In this document: in pieces, positions 1-8,930 of the stretch
How the letters are laid out: every line of letters starts with the position of its first letter
How positions within the stretch are numbered: the first letter of the stretch is position 1
Source of the DNA: Caenorhabditis remanei
Taxonomy: Eukaryota > Nematoda > Chromadorea > Rhabditida > Rhabditidae
Direction: 5' to 3'
Assembly: GCF_010183535.1 (NCBI RefSeq)
Contig: NW_026526144.1
Span: forward strand, 186,001 to 250,000
DNA: 64,000 bases
Made by a program: the position numbers and the translations under genes
Notes under the pieces: model-generated
Seen by the model: the letters and a program-made list of their open reading frames with translations, nothing else
The model's database searches: none
What the model was told of the DNA's origin: nothing

Positions 1-3000
1 CGTAAGGATAGCAAGATCGTCAGCAAATGCCAGGCAACGTACTTTGTTTCCAACGCAGTTGTAACCTGGCTTCCTCGTCTGATGTCTTCGGATTATGCCT
101 TCAAGACAGATGTTGAATAGAGTTGGCGAGATGGGATCACCTTGCTTAACTCCAGCTTCAATCATGATGTTCTGAGTTTTCTGCTCCGCTGTCTTGACTC
201 TCATTGACGATCCATTATACATGTCACTGATTATATTGATGACTGATTCAGGATACCCGAATGCGGCTAGTGATCTTCTGATCAACTCGTGGGGCACGCT
301 TCCAAAAGCGTTCGTCAAGTCTAACCATGAACACGACAGGTTTCGGTTGAGAACGGTGGCAGTGTCTATGCACATCCGCAGAATTCCGATTGACTCATTG
401 CATCCATCGATCGCCTGGAAGCCTCTTTGGCAATCACTGATGACTCCTTTAACTGAGGAGATTCTCCTGTTCCAGACTGAGGAGTAGAGTTTGTATACAG
501 TAGCCATTAGAGAGATGGGTCTCCAATTCTCTGGCTTCTTTCTTTCCTCTTCAGTGCAATCTTTCGGTAGCAGAACAGTTTCTGCTTCTTTCCAGTGGCT
601 CGGAATCTTTCCGTGTTGTCGACATTCATCGAACAACAACGCCAAACGTTCACCTTCCGGATCGAACCATTTCAGATCACTGTACTTCACTCCATCAGTT
701 CCGGGAGAGGTGTCTTTGATCTTTGCAAGAATCGCTTTCACTTCTCCTGACGAGATCGGACCTTCAATGCTTGGATCAACTTCCGCCTTTTTGATTCCAC
801 TGCACACAGTATTCAATGCTTTTTCTGTTACTGGTTGTGCTTTCAGGGTTTGCCTGAAGTGGTTTTCCACGACGTTAATATCAATTTCACATCGTGCGGA
901 GTGTTTCCCAATTATCACATTGAAGGTCTTTGCTCGGTTCTTGGCATACTGGATTCTGAGCGGCTCGTTAGATTCTTTTACAAATCGATCTTTTGGTTTC
1001 ACCGCTTCTGTCCTTCTGCTCGTCTGCGTCGCCATCTCACCTTCATTCAGCAATGGTGGTGGGCATCTTGCAGTTATCTTATCTACCAGATATTTGTTTC
1101 CACTGTTTGCCTTGAAGATGGCGGCAGTGAGTGAGTCGGCAATCCAGGTCAGTGTTTGGATGTTAGAACCTTGCTCTTGGTACGATTTCATCTGTTTATC
1201 AAACCAAGTTCTCACTTGCTCAATGAGCTTTGCCGGTTCTCCTTTTGGCTGAGCTTTCTTTGTTGGCTCCCCTTTAGGCGGCTGAGCTTTCTTTGTCTGC
1301 TGTTTCTTCTTGCCATACTTTCCCTTCTTCTTTGACGTTTGCTTTTTCGTCACTTCTGGGCTAACAATTCTCATTGCTGGCAGGCTTGGAGTCACTTTCG
1401 GTTCCATAGTGGGCTCTTTCGTTGGTGGACTGTCACACGTCACCTCCATCTCCTCAGTTTCGCCCACAAGTGGGTGAAACTTCCCAGGTGAGACGACTTT
1501 GATCTCTGGACCAGTGAATTGTCTCTTGGCTTCTGGAGAGATGTTTGGTGATCGTTCAGTTACCACTCCCCTCTTTCTAGTATTTCCCACCACTTTCCAG
1601 CCTTCATCTTGTTCTGGCTCACGACTCTTCGGTGTCTCTTGTTGCTGTGGAACGGGATCCACTTCCATGTTTCCTACATCCATCATCGGTGTAGCTGAAC
1701 GAGAGCACGTCGGACAGACGGCACACTGGCTGCTTCGACTTGTGGGTCGACTTTGGGCGAAACTTTTTCCCGGAGAGTTATAATATTTGATTTTTTCAGC
1801 AAATATCTCGTAATTGGGTTTCAGTTCTTCGAGGAGATTTCTTCGGAAGTTTTTCACGTCTTCCTCTACTTCCTCCATTTCCCATTCGGTATCTTGGATG
1901 AAGGCTTCCGCCATTTTCATCACAAATACCCCACAGTTGTAGCTGTCTCTTTGCCTTGGCTGTTCATCCTGTTCCTTTGGGATAATCAGTCCAAGTTCGT
2001 TCACCAACTCTTCAATATAACTACTCATTCGCGATCCAGTCGGATCATAGAATGCAGCAATTCCATTCGAGATGGTCAAGAGCGTCCAGTGTTCATCTGC
2101 ACAGATCGGAAACACGACTCTTTTCTTTCCGTCTTCCAGATTCCTCTGGATAAGTGGGACTAGGTCCACTCTTGCGGGAAACTGGTAATTGAGTGGATCA
2201 ATTATGTTCACGGAGTCATAGTTTTCGACTCTCATCTTCAAGAACGCCATCATGATATCTGTATCAATGTATGCATCCTTTCCCTTTTCATTTATCAAGC
2301 TCCACACGTTGATTCCTGGTTTTGGACGAGCCGCTTTGGGTTCTTCATCCTCACTCAACGTGATGATTTCCTGGATTTCTTGACAAATGGAGGAAGCTGA
2401 GGACTGGCTCGATCTCATTGAGCTTTTCGATGGTGAGTTGTTCCCTTTCGGATCGATAGTGAGCGCCTGATTTGCTTTTTCAGGGCTTTCCACATTTGGA
2501 CTATCATTTGATTGGGAATGTTCCTGTTCGTCCTTATCGGACTTGGTCAGGAATTTCAACAGTGCACCATTTTCAGTCTTTTTCTCCTCAACAACATTAG
2601 CTTTCGGTTTCCTTATGTCAACAAATGGGGCAGCATTGTTCAACTCATTAGCTATTTGCTGTCTTGTGTTGGGTGGTACTGGGACAACTATTGCAGACTC
2701 GTCATACTTGTAGTCGTGCACTTTTTGAAGGTGGGTCTGGATCCACTTCGTACCGCATTTGTCTTTCGGCTCGTATTCGTTGCACATACTACACTTGTAG
2801 ATGAACGTGGCTTTAAGCTTATGTTTCTCTTTCACGTGGAGTTTCATATGCTTGGTAAAACTGGACCCTCTCCCACGGGTTTGGGTGCACTCCCGACACA
2901 GAGGGCATAAGATGTTATTCTTGTTTGGAAGGTCTATCGCGAATGTGATCTTATCTTCTTCTCTGTGCGTAATCTCCAGCTCATCAGTCAGAGTATACAC

Positions 3001-3270
3001 ACTGCTGATTCGAGCCCCTCCTCTCGATGGTTTTGGAGGTGACCTTTTCGTCGTCTGAGGAGTATTTCCCAGTTTTAGCAGATTGTATTTGCACCCAAGG
3101 ACAGTCACCGTTTTGTCGTCGGCTGGGTTAGTATTGGCTGCCTGAGCGTATGTTCTGGCTACAGGTTTCCACGTCATTTCAGATTGACTATTTGACATTG
3201 TATTTCTAGAATTATCACCGGTTTTGTTAGTCTGGTTATCATTTACAGGCTTAAGATATACATTTGTCAT
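1..3270 (-). CDS. NeSL retrotransposon polyprotein (zinc fingers, Ulp1 protease, RT), partial
   Basis: The reading frame is open from an ATG at 3270 to the window edge (1,090 residues), as far as I can read it by hand. In order: a basic N-terminus; two CCHH-type zinc fingers starting at residues 122 (CPLC) and 160 (CSMC); a Ulp1/C48-type cysteine protease with His394 (EHW), Asp409 (FYDP), a Gln six residues before the nucleophile, and Cys446 (YNCG); a charged Lys/Pro/Gln-rich linker; then a non-LTR reverse transcriptase whose FADD catalytic box is at residues 1082-1085, the last part visible. The restriction-like endonuclease must lie off the window. The protein carries out target-primed reverse transcription; the protease role in this family is not established. 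No frameshift is apparent. Confidence 0.9.
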   Translation of the reverse strand, partial: MTNVYLKPVNDNQTNKTGDNSRNTMSNSQSEMTWKPVARTYAQAANTNPADDKTVTVLGCKYNLLKLGNTPQTTKRSPPKPSRGGARISSVYTLTDELEITHREEDKITFAIDLPNKNNILCPLCRECTQTRGRGSSFTKHMKLHVKEKHKLKATFIYKCSMCNEYEPKDKCGTKWIQTHLQKVHDYKYDESAIVVPVPPNTRQQIANELNNAAPFVDIRKPKANVVEEKKTENGALLKFLTKSDKDEQEHSQSNDSPNVESPEKANQALTIDPKGNNSPSKSSMRSSQSSASSICQEIQEIITLSEDEEPKAARPKPGINVWSLINEKGKDAYIDTDIMMAFLKMRVENYDSVNIIDPLNYQFPARVDLVPLIQRNLEDGKKRVVFPICADEHWTLLTISNGIAAFYDPTGSRMSSYIEELVNELGLIIPKEQDEQPRQRDSYNCGVFVMKMAEAFIQDTEWEMEEVEEDVKNFRRNLLEELKPNYEIFAEKIKYYNSPGKSFAQSRPTSRSSQCAVCPTCSRSATPMMDVGNMEVDPVPQQQETPKSREPEQDEGWKVVGNTRKRGVVTERSPNISPEAKRQFTGPEIKVVSPGKFHPLVGETEEMEVTCDSPPTKEPTMEPKVTPSLPAMRIVSPEVTKKQTSKKKGKYGKKKQQTKKAQPPKGEPTKKAQPKGEPAKLIEQVRTWFDKQMKSYQEQGSNIQTLTWIADSLTAAIFKANSGNKYLVDKITARCPPPLLNEGEMATQTSRRTEAVKPKDRFVKESNEPLRIQYAKNRAKTFNVIIGKHSARCEIDINVVENHFRQTLKAQPVTEKALNTVCSGIKKAEVDPSIEGPISSGEVKAILAKIKDTSPGTDGVKYSDLKWFDPEGERLALLFDECRQHGKIPSHWKEAETVLLPKDCTEEERKKPENWRPISLMATVYKLYSSVWNRRISSVKGVISDCQRGFQAIDGCNESIGILRMCIDTATVLNRNLSCSWLDLTNAFGSVPHELIRRSLAAFGYPESVINIISDMYNGSSMRVKTAEQKTQNIMIEAGVKQGDPISPTLFNICLEGIIRRHQTRKPGYNCVGNKVRCLAFADDLAILT

Positions 3271-3774
3271 GATGTTGTTAATCAATTATTTTGTCTTTCT
3301 TTTGACAGTTTGTTCTGATTTCTTTTCAACAGTAATTTGTTGTGTCAATGCGAAAATTCCGCCCAAGATTCAGGTCACCCGAGGATGTTCGATGTGATCT
3401 CTTTTGAGAGTTATTGATTCAGTGGGAGTTTTCTCCGCCACAAGAATCAATACCCTTTTCCACCAAATCCTTCTTCCCGCGTGAACTAAATCAAATTTTG
3501 CCAGAAAATAAATTTCCGACAAAAATTGATAATTTGAAAATCGCGAAAAATTCGCGCGAAATTCAGCTCACTTTCTCGAAGATTCTCCGCTCGAATCTTC
3601 TGGAAAATTTCGAGAAAACGCGCGAAGAATTCGAAAATTCTCGCGCACTCCTCGCAAATTCCAGGAGGTCAAACAGAAAATTCTGTCGAGGGGGGAGGGG
3701 GGATTGGGGGCGGGGCTATCAAGAAATACAGTAGCCTCAGCTAACTGTTTTCAACTCTTCACAAGAGATCTCAC

Positions 3775-3862
3775 GAACTGGTCCTAGACAGCCGAAGTGT
3801 TTCTAGACCTTCCTCTTTCCACTCAGGAACTGGTCCTAGACAGCCGAAGTGTTTCTAGACCT
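3775..3862. repeat. 36-bp direct repeat in the NeSL 5' UTR
   Basis: The stretch beginning GAACTGGTCCTAGACAGCCG occurs at 3775-3810 and 3827-3862, separated by 16 bp. It lies upstream of the NeSL start codon at 3270, where non-LTR elements carry internal promoters; a promoter role is only inference. Confidence 0.7.
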
Positions 3863-4091
3863 CCTCTCTTCACACCTTTTCTCTCAACTTTGGAAGTCCG
3901 CCAACAACTGTCCACTTCGTGGTCCAGAGTGACTATTCCTATATACGAAACAAAAGAAATTCGATAGGTCTCTGTCAGTTTGTGATTACACAAAAAGGAT
4001 TCGAAATTTCTTTTTCTTTGGTAAGAGAAAACGTATTAACCTTTATTACACTCACTAGGAGGAATACCGTAGGTTAATACGATGAGAGTTG

Positions 4092-4120
4092 GGTTTACCT
4101 CAAACTTGGGTAATTAAACC
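4092..4120 (-). pseudogene. sls-1: SL1 RNA 5' fragment cut by NeSL
   Basis: The 22-nt leader (4099-4120) is intact and followed on the minus strand by GTAAAC, then NeSL sequence. The rest of this SL1 gene presumably lies beyond the 3' end of NeSL, off the window. The upstream promoter region (4121-4200) is retained. Confidence 0.9.
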
Positions 4121-4200
4121 GACGCTTTCGGCGTGCCCTCCGAGTAATGCTACGGCAACAGCCGACACGAATCGAACCCCGCGACCGCCACTATCTTTCG
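4121..4200 (-). promoter_or_regulatory. SL1 upstream promoter element, diverged copy
   Basis: Blocks such as GCCGACAC, AATCGA, CGCGACCG and CACTATCTTT are shared with the 925-bp units although the surrounding sequence has diverged. Their location about 40-70 bp upstream of the SL1 start fits a proximal sequence element of snRNA-type RNA polymerase II genes. Confidence 0.6.
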
Positions 4201-4278
4201 ACAAGGAGGCCTCGCAAAAAATTTTCGATTTTTTGAGAGGAGTGGAATTTATGTAGGAAATTAGGAGTGAGTAGAGAT

Positions 4279-4397
4279 GCTTACGACCATATCACGTTGA
4301 ATGCACGCCATCCCGTCCGATCTGGCAAGTTAAGCAACGTTGAGTCCAGTTAGTACTTGGATCGGAGACGGCCTGGGAATCCTGGATGTTGTAAGCT
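4279..4397 (+). rRNA. rrn-4: 5S rRNA, copy 1 (diverged unit)
   Basis: Full 119-nt 5S gene from GCTTACGACC to TGTTGTAAGCT, followed by a T run (Pol III terminator). It shows paired ends, an internal control region and the typical GATCTGGCAAGTTAAGCAAC stretch. Identical by eye to later copies although its flanks differ. Confidence 0.97.
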
Positions 4398-4788
4398 TTT
4401 TGCATTTTTGAATTTGACATAGGATGAATTATTTTAAGTGCCGTTCTATTAGAGGTGCCGTTCTATTAGAGGTGCCGTTTTAATACAGTTTTTACAGAGT
4501 ATATTGTTTAGTTCAATTTAACATTTTTTATTTCAAGAATAATGAGAGCGATTTTTATAAACACAAATTTTCAGAGAAAAAAAAATCGAAAAATCAAAAA
4601 TTTACGAATTTTTTTGCTTTTTTCAATTTTATTCATTTCCAAACTGTAACTTATTTTAATAAACGTGAATCAAACATTATTCCACTGCTTCACGTTGCCC
4701 ATTTTGTTTGCAACACTGTGTTCAGTGCAATTCGGATTTTCAGACGACTGGGAAACAATGTCAACGGCATTTTTTCTCAAATATTTTT

Positions 4789-4863
4789 AGTTATTTTGTC
4801 TCCCCGAAAGGAGACGTTCCAAAATTTATAGCTAACGCCAAATTTCTTTGGGTCAGTTTCAAT
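4789..4863 (-). pseudogene. sls-1: SL1 RNA 3' fragment cut by a NeSL tail
   Basis: The SL1 RNA body is present, with the Sm-site region (AAATTTTGG on the minus strand) and the 3' hairpin GTCTCC...GGAGAC. After TTGAAAC the leader is replaced by the NeSL 3' end. The junction is at the same place in SL1 as the 5' junction at 4091/4092. It carries CGAAAGG in the hairpin, unlike the TAAAGG of later units. Confidence 0.9.
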
Positions 4864-5432
4864 GGCGAGCCTGCTACAGCGGCGGGAGTCTACCTCACGG
4901 TAGGTCCGCTAGCTGTGATGTAAGAAATCATTAAACTCTTCATCAGTTTGGTTCATTTGTACAAAGTGGGTTTGTGCAGATGGGTCGAGTTCAGGGAACC
5001 CCAGGGTCTATGTGTTCATCACTACTATGCTGGTCAGTAGCTGCTTTGATGGTTTCGGACCCTGGGTATTTACCATCCCCCTCCCTTATATGAACAATGA
5101 TTATTATCAGATCAGGATTCCTCCAACTATGCCATAGTCGTCGGGTGTTGGCACACCACTGACTATGACGGAGTTTCCCGCCAGGAGCCTCACGGCCTTC
5201 AACTTTCCCTTTCAGGTTTGCACCCTCCAGATCGAGTCGGCATCCAACCGGTCCGCGCGTGTGTTCTTCAGGCCAGAGCTCTATTTCAGATCTAGAGACA
5301 GAGACCATCCGAAACACAATGCCAGATCAGATTGCGGTGGTTGGGCATCCTTACTTCCGGGTCGCTACCCAACTCCTCCCTACCGCCCACACGGAGAGTA
5401 CCGGAAGATACTCTCCCCCAATGAGGAGGAGG
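4864..5432 (-). mobile_element. NeSL 3' UTR tail, 5'-truncated copy
   Basis: About 570 bp match the 3' UTR of the NeSL at 33956 (GGCGAGCCTGCTACAGCGGC onward). The coding region is absent, as expected for incomplete reverse transcription. The right junction joins a degenerate SL1-leader cassette (CTCAGACTTGGG) rather than the true SL1 leader, so the SL1 leader and promoter of this unit are missing. Frames in this stretch (for example 5165-5461 +) recur in every tail copy and are not genes. Confidence 0.85.
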
Positions 5433-5635
5433 ACTCTCAGACTTGGGTAATTAATTATTGAAAAAGTCTCAAACTTGGGTAATTAAGTCTTTACACAAAC
5501 TCTCGAACTTGGGTAATTCTACCCACTTTCATCGAGTTGTCATCATCTCACTACCACTCCTCCTCCTCTCTAACCGCCATCGATTCTTTCCGATTTCCTC
5601 CCCATTTTTATACGAAGATTGGCGTTGAGAGAAAT

Positions 5636-5754
5636 GCTTACGACCATATCACGTTGAATGCACGCCATCCCGTCCGATCTGGCAAGTTAAGCAACGTTGA
5701 GTCCAGTTAGTACTTGGATCGGAGACGGCCTGGGAATCCTGGATGTTGTAAGCT
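5636..5754 (+). rRNA. rrn-4: 5S rRNA, copy 2
   Basis: Complete 119-nt gene in the first standard unit. Its upstream CT-rich flank is conserved in all standard copies. Confidence 0.97.
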
Positions 5755-6099
5755 TTTTGCCTTTTTTATTCTTCATTTACATTATCGAAAACTGCTTATG
5801 AATGTGTTCGTTTGATTTTTAATACTGTTTTCATCAATAAAACAATCCATTTCATATGTTTATTTCAAGAATTAAGAAAAAAATTATTTTTCGCTCCAAT
5901 TTTTTTTTCCATTTGCAAAAATTTGCAAAACATTCATAAAATTATTGATTATTGATTTTCCTCATTTTCACGTTTGATTCATATTCGAGAAATGAAATCT
6001 ACCAAGAAATTCATTTTGAAACTCTGATTCGGGTTACTGTCGATTTTTTTCAAATAGCGAAAATGAAATGTTCAAAACACTTATTTTCGAATTCTTTTT

Positions 6100-6202
6100 A
6101 GTTATTTTGTCTCCCCTAAAGGAGACGTTCCAAAATTTATAGCTAACGCCAAATTTCTTTGGGTCAGTTTTCGGGCGTACCTCAAACTTGGGTAATTAAA
6201 CC
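6100..6202 (-). ncRNA. sls-1: SL1 spliced-leader RNA, first intact copy
   Basis: The RNA is about 103 nt and is read from 6202 leftwards. The 22-nt leader beginning GGTTTAATTACCC and ending TTTGAG is followed by a GT splice donor (GTACGC). Then come ACTGACCCAAAG, the Sm-binding region AAATTTTGG and a GTCTCC...GGAGAC hairpin. The leader is trans-spliced to the 5' end of many nematode mRNAs. It is convergent with the 5S gene to its left. The 3' end is set by comparison with C. elegans SL1 RNA and is approximate by a few bases. Confidence 0.96.
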
Positions 6203-6563
6203 GAAGCTATCGGTGTGTCTCTAGACTTACGCAAACGCAGCGGCCGACACCAATCGAGGCTCGCGACCGTCACTATCTTTTCACTACTCTTCTTCTTCTT
6301 CTTCACTTCCCAAAATTACCTATCCAAACTTGGGTAATTAATTCGGGACACACACTACTAACTCTCAAACTTGGGTAATTAATTATTGAAAAAGTCTCAA
6401 ACTTGGGTAATTAAGTCTTTACACAAACTCTCGTACTTGGGTAATTCTACCCACTTTCATCGAGTTGTCATCATCTCACTACCACTCCTCCTCCTCTCTA
6501 ACCGCCATCGATTCTTTCCGATTTCCTCCCCATTTTTATACGAAGATTGGCGTTGAGAGAAAT

Positions 6564-6682
6564 GCTTACGACCATATCACGTTGAATGCACGCCATCCCG
6601 TCCGATCTGGCAAGTTAAGCAACGTTGAGTCCAGTTAGTACTTGGATCGGAGACGGCCTGGGAATCCTGGATGTTGTAAGCT
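6564..6682 (+). rRNA. rrn-4: 5S rRNA, copy 3
   Basis: Complete 119-nt gene; its unit's SL1 gene is disrupted by the insertion at 7101. Confidence 0.97.
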
Positions 6683-7027
6683 TTTTGCCTTTTTTATTCT
6701 TCATTTACATTATCGAAAACTGCTTATGAATGTGTTCGTTTGATTTTTAATACTGTTTTCATCAATAAAACAATCCATTTCATATGTTTATTTCAAGAAT
6801 TAAGAAAAAAATTATTTTTCGCTCCAATTTTTTTTTCCATTTGCAAAAATTTGCAAAACATTCATAAAATTATTGATTATTGATTTTCCTCATTTTCACG
6901 TTTGATTCATATTCGAGAAATGAAATCTACCAAGAAATTCATTTTGAAACTCTGATTCGGGTTACTGTCGATTTTTTTCAAATAGCGAAAATGAAATGTT
7001 CAAAACACTTATTTTCGAATTCTTTTT

Positions 7028-8002
7028 AGTTATTTTGTCTCCCCTAAAGGAGACGTTCCAAAATTTATAGCTAACGCCAAATTTCTTTGGGTCAGTTTTC
7101 GGCGAGCCTGGGGCGCAATAGTGGTAATTACCGGCTTTGGCCGGGCCACCAGTTGCTGGGGAGCTTATTTTGTGAGGGGCCATTAAAGTGTTTCGCTCAG
7201 AGAGCAGTCACAGCTCGGGTATGGTCAAGCAAGGTACAGTTATTTCTCTACAGTACTGATTTTAGTACTGAATCATCCGCACATCCCACTGGTTTGCGTG
7301 GTTGCAGGGCGATGATCTGTAGAGAGCTGTTACCAAGCCAGCCTCAACATCTTCCATAAATTTCTCCATTCCCAGGGTTCCTCTTAGCCAGGGCTGTCGG
7401 ATATAAAGATCTACTAGCGTCTGGCCGAGTTACCCGCCGGGTGCCTCGCGGCCTTCCCGTCCGTCATCGACTTCGCAGTCTCAAGAGGGGGGAGCCTGTC
7501 CCAACCCATCGTATCAATGATTTTCCTATCTTTGCTCATCTCCTCTTGTGCTTGATTTGCGCACTTTACGGATCAGATCCAGTGGAATAATCTTGATGGG
7601 GACTCATATTGTCGGGACAGTATGATGGCGACTTTGCCTTGTACTCTAGCGCATCCGGTGTACGAAGTTCCATTCTTACTTCATGAGAAACACCGGACTA
7701 TACAGCACTGGAGTACACGTCCTTTTTGGCTTCTAGCCCACGGTTTTCGTTTTGCTCTGCGAATTTCCGGGCATGAAAACAGAAATGTCTCCAAGTGAAT
7801 CCCAGAAATTCACATCGCTACTTTGACCTTTTCCCCGCAGCTAGTACGTTGATTTTCGAATACGAAACATGTTCAGATCAAGTTTGGGTAAGTTATAATT
7901 ACGCTGAACAGTTCCACCTGGTATTGCCAGCCTTCAGCAAGCCGTCACTTCAACGAGGTTGGTTTGGACACGTTTCAGACCTCAAACTTGGGTAATTAAA
8001 CC
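7028..8002 (-). pseudogene. sls-1: SL1 RNA gene interrupted by a NeSL-family tail
   Basis: The 3' body lies at 7028-7100 and the leader at 7981-8002; 0.88 kb of foreign DNA separates them just downstream of the splice donor. About five bases of target are missing. The promoter is still present on the right, so transcription would run from the leader directly into the insert. Confidence 0.9.
7101..7976 (-). mobile_element. 3' tail of a second NeSL family, 5'-truncated
   Basis: It starts GCGAGCCTGGGGCGC, resembling the other NeSL 3' end (GCGAGCCTGCTACAG). It also shares a diverged core near 7420-7460 (GAGTTACCCGCCGGGTGCCT against GAGTTTCCCGCCAGGAGCCT). It therefore belongs to a related but separate family. 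It sits at the usual NeSL position in SL1. No coding region is recognisable; the small frame at 7795-7995 has no support. Confidence 0.75.
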
Positions 8003-8363
8003 GAAGCTATCGGTGTGTCTCTAGACTTACGCAAACGCAGCGGCCGACACCAATCGAGGCTCGCGACCGTCACTATCTTTTCACTACTCTTCTTCTTCTT
8101 CTTCACTTCCCAAAATTACCTATCCAAACTTGGGTAATTAATTCGGGACACACACTACTAACTCTCAAACTTGGGTAATTAATTATTGAAAAAGTCTCAA
8201 ACTTGGGTAATTAAGTCTTTACACAAACTCTCGAACTTGGGTAATTCTACCCACTTTCATCGAGTTGTCATCATCTCACTACCACTCCTCCTCCTCTCTA
8301 ACCGCCATCGATTCTTTCCGATTTCCTCCCCATTTTTATACGAAGATTGGCGTTGAGAGAAAT

Positions 8364-8482
8364 GCTTACGACCATATCACGTTGAATGCACGCCATCCCG
8401 TCCGATCTGGCAAGTTAAGCAACGTTGAGTCCAGTTAGTACTTGGATCGGAGACGGCCTGGGAATCCTGGATGTTGTAAGCT
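8364..8482 (+). rRNA. rrn-4: 5S rRNA, copy 4
   Basis: Complete gene, downstream of the SL1 copy broken by the second-family tail. Confidence 0.97.
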
Positions 8483-8827
8483 TTTTGCCTTTTTTATTCT
8501 TCATTTACATTATCGAAAACTGCTTATGAATGTGTTCGTTTGATTTTTAATACTGTTTTCATCAATAAAACAATCCATTTCATATGTTTATTTCAAGAAT
8601 TAAGAAAAAAATTATTTTTCGCTCCAATTTTTTTTTCCATTTGCAAAAATTTGCAAAACATTCATAAAATTATTGATTATTGATTTTCCTCATTTTCACG
8701 TTTGATTCATATTCGAGAAATGAAATCTACCAAGAAATTCATTTTGAAACTCTGATTCGGGTTACTGTCGATTTTTTTCAAATAGCGAAAATGAAATGTT
8801 CAAAACACTTATTTTCGAATTCTTTTT

Positions 8828-8930
8828 AGTTATTTTGTCTCCCCTAAAGGAGACGTTCCAAAATTTATAGCTAACGCCAAATTTCTTTGGGTCAGTTTTC
8901 GGGCGTACCTCAAACTTGGGTAATTAAACC
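8828..8930 (-). ncRNA. sls-1: SL1 RNA, intact copy 2
   Basis: Leader, donor, Sm site and hairpin are all present; no difference from the 6100 copy seen by eye. Confidence 0.95.

Larger units (their letters stand above)
1..4091 (-). mobile_element. NeSL-type non-LTR retrotransposon, 5' part (3' part off window)
   Basis: This is the 5' three quarters of a NeSL-like element. It consists of a 5' UTR (about 3271-4091) and an open reading frame running off the left edge. Its 5' junction abuts an SL1 leader: position 4092 begins GTTTACCTCAAACTTGGG, the reverse complement of the SL1 exon end plus GTAAAC of the SL1 intron-like part. NeSL-1 of C. elegans is known to insert specifically in SL1 genes, and domain order and target both match. 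It is nearly identical to the copy at 33956-39280 wherever they overlap, so both are young. The 5' UTR holds a 36-bp sequence twice (3775-3810 and 3827-3862). Confidence 0.9.
4092..4863. repeat. Diverged 5S/SL1 array unit
   Basis: This unit has a 5S gene identical to the others, but its spacers differ strongly from the 925-bp type. Only the 5S gene, the SL1 RNA parts and the SL1 upstream element are clearly shared. It includes a 17-bp short tandem repeat (about 4439-4478, GTGCCGTTCTATTAGAG). The SL1 sequence next to the exon is GTAAAC...TTGAAACTG, as in C. elegans, rather than the GTACGCCCG of the other units. Confidence 0.85.

Noticed and set aside
491..1252. Long + strand frames over the NeSL at 1-3270 and 35186-39280
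   Set aside because: They are antisense shadows of the minus-strand polyprotein, whose zinc-finger, protease, RT and endonuclease motifs all read on the minus strand.
4991..5461. Frames of about 100 residues recurring at 4991-5461, 9212-9722 and 34827-35139
   Set aside because: They look conserved only because the NeSL 3' UTR is repeated; both strands give open frames and there is no independent evidence for coding.
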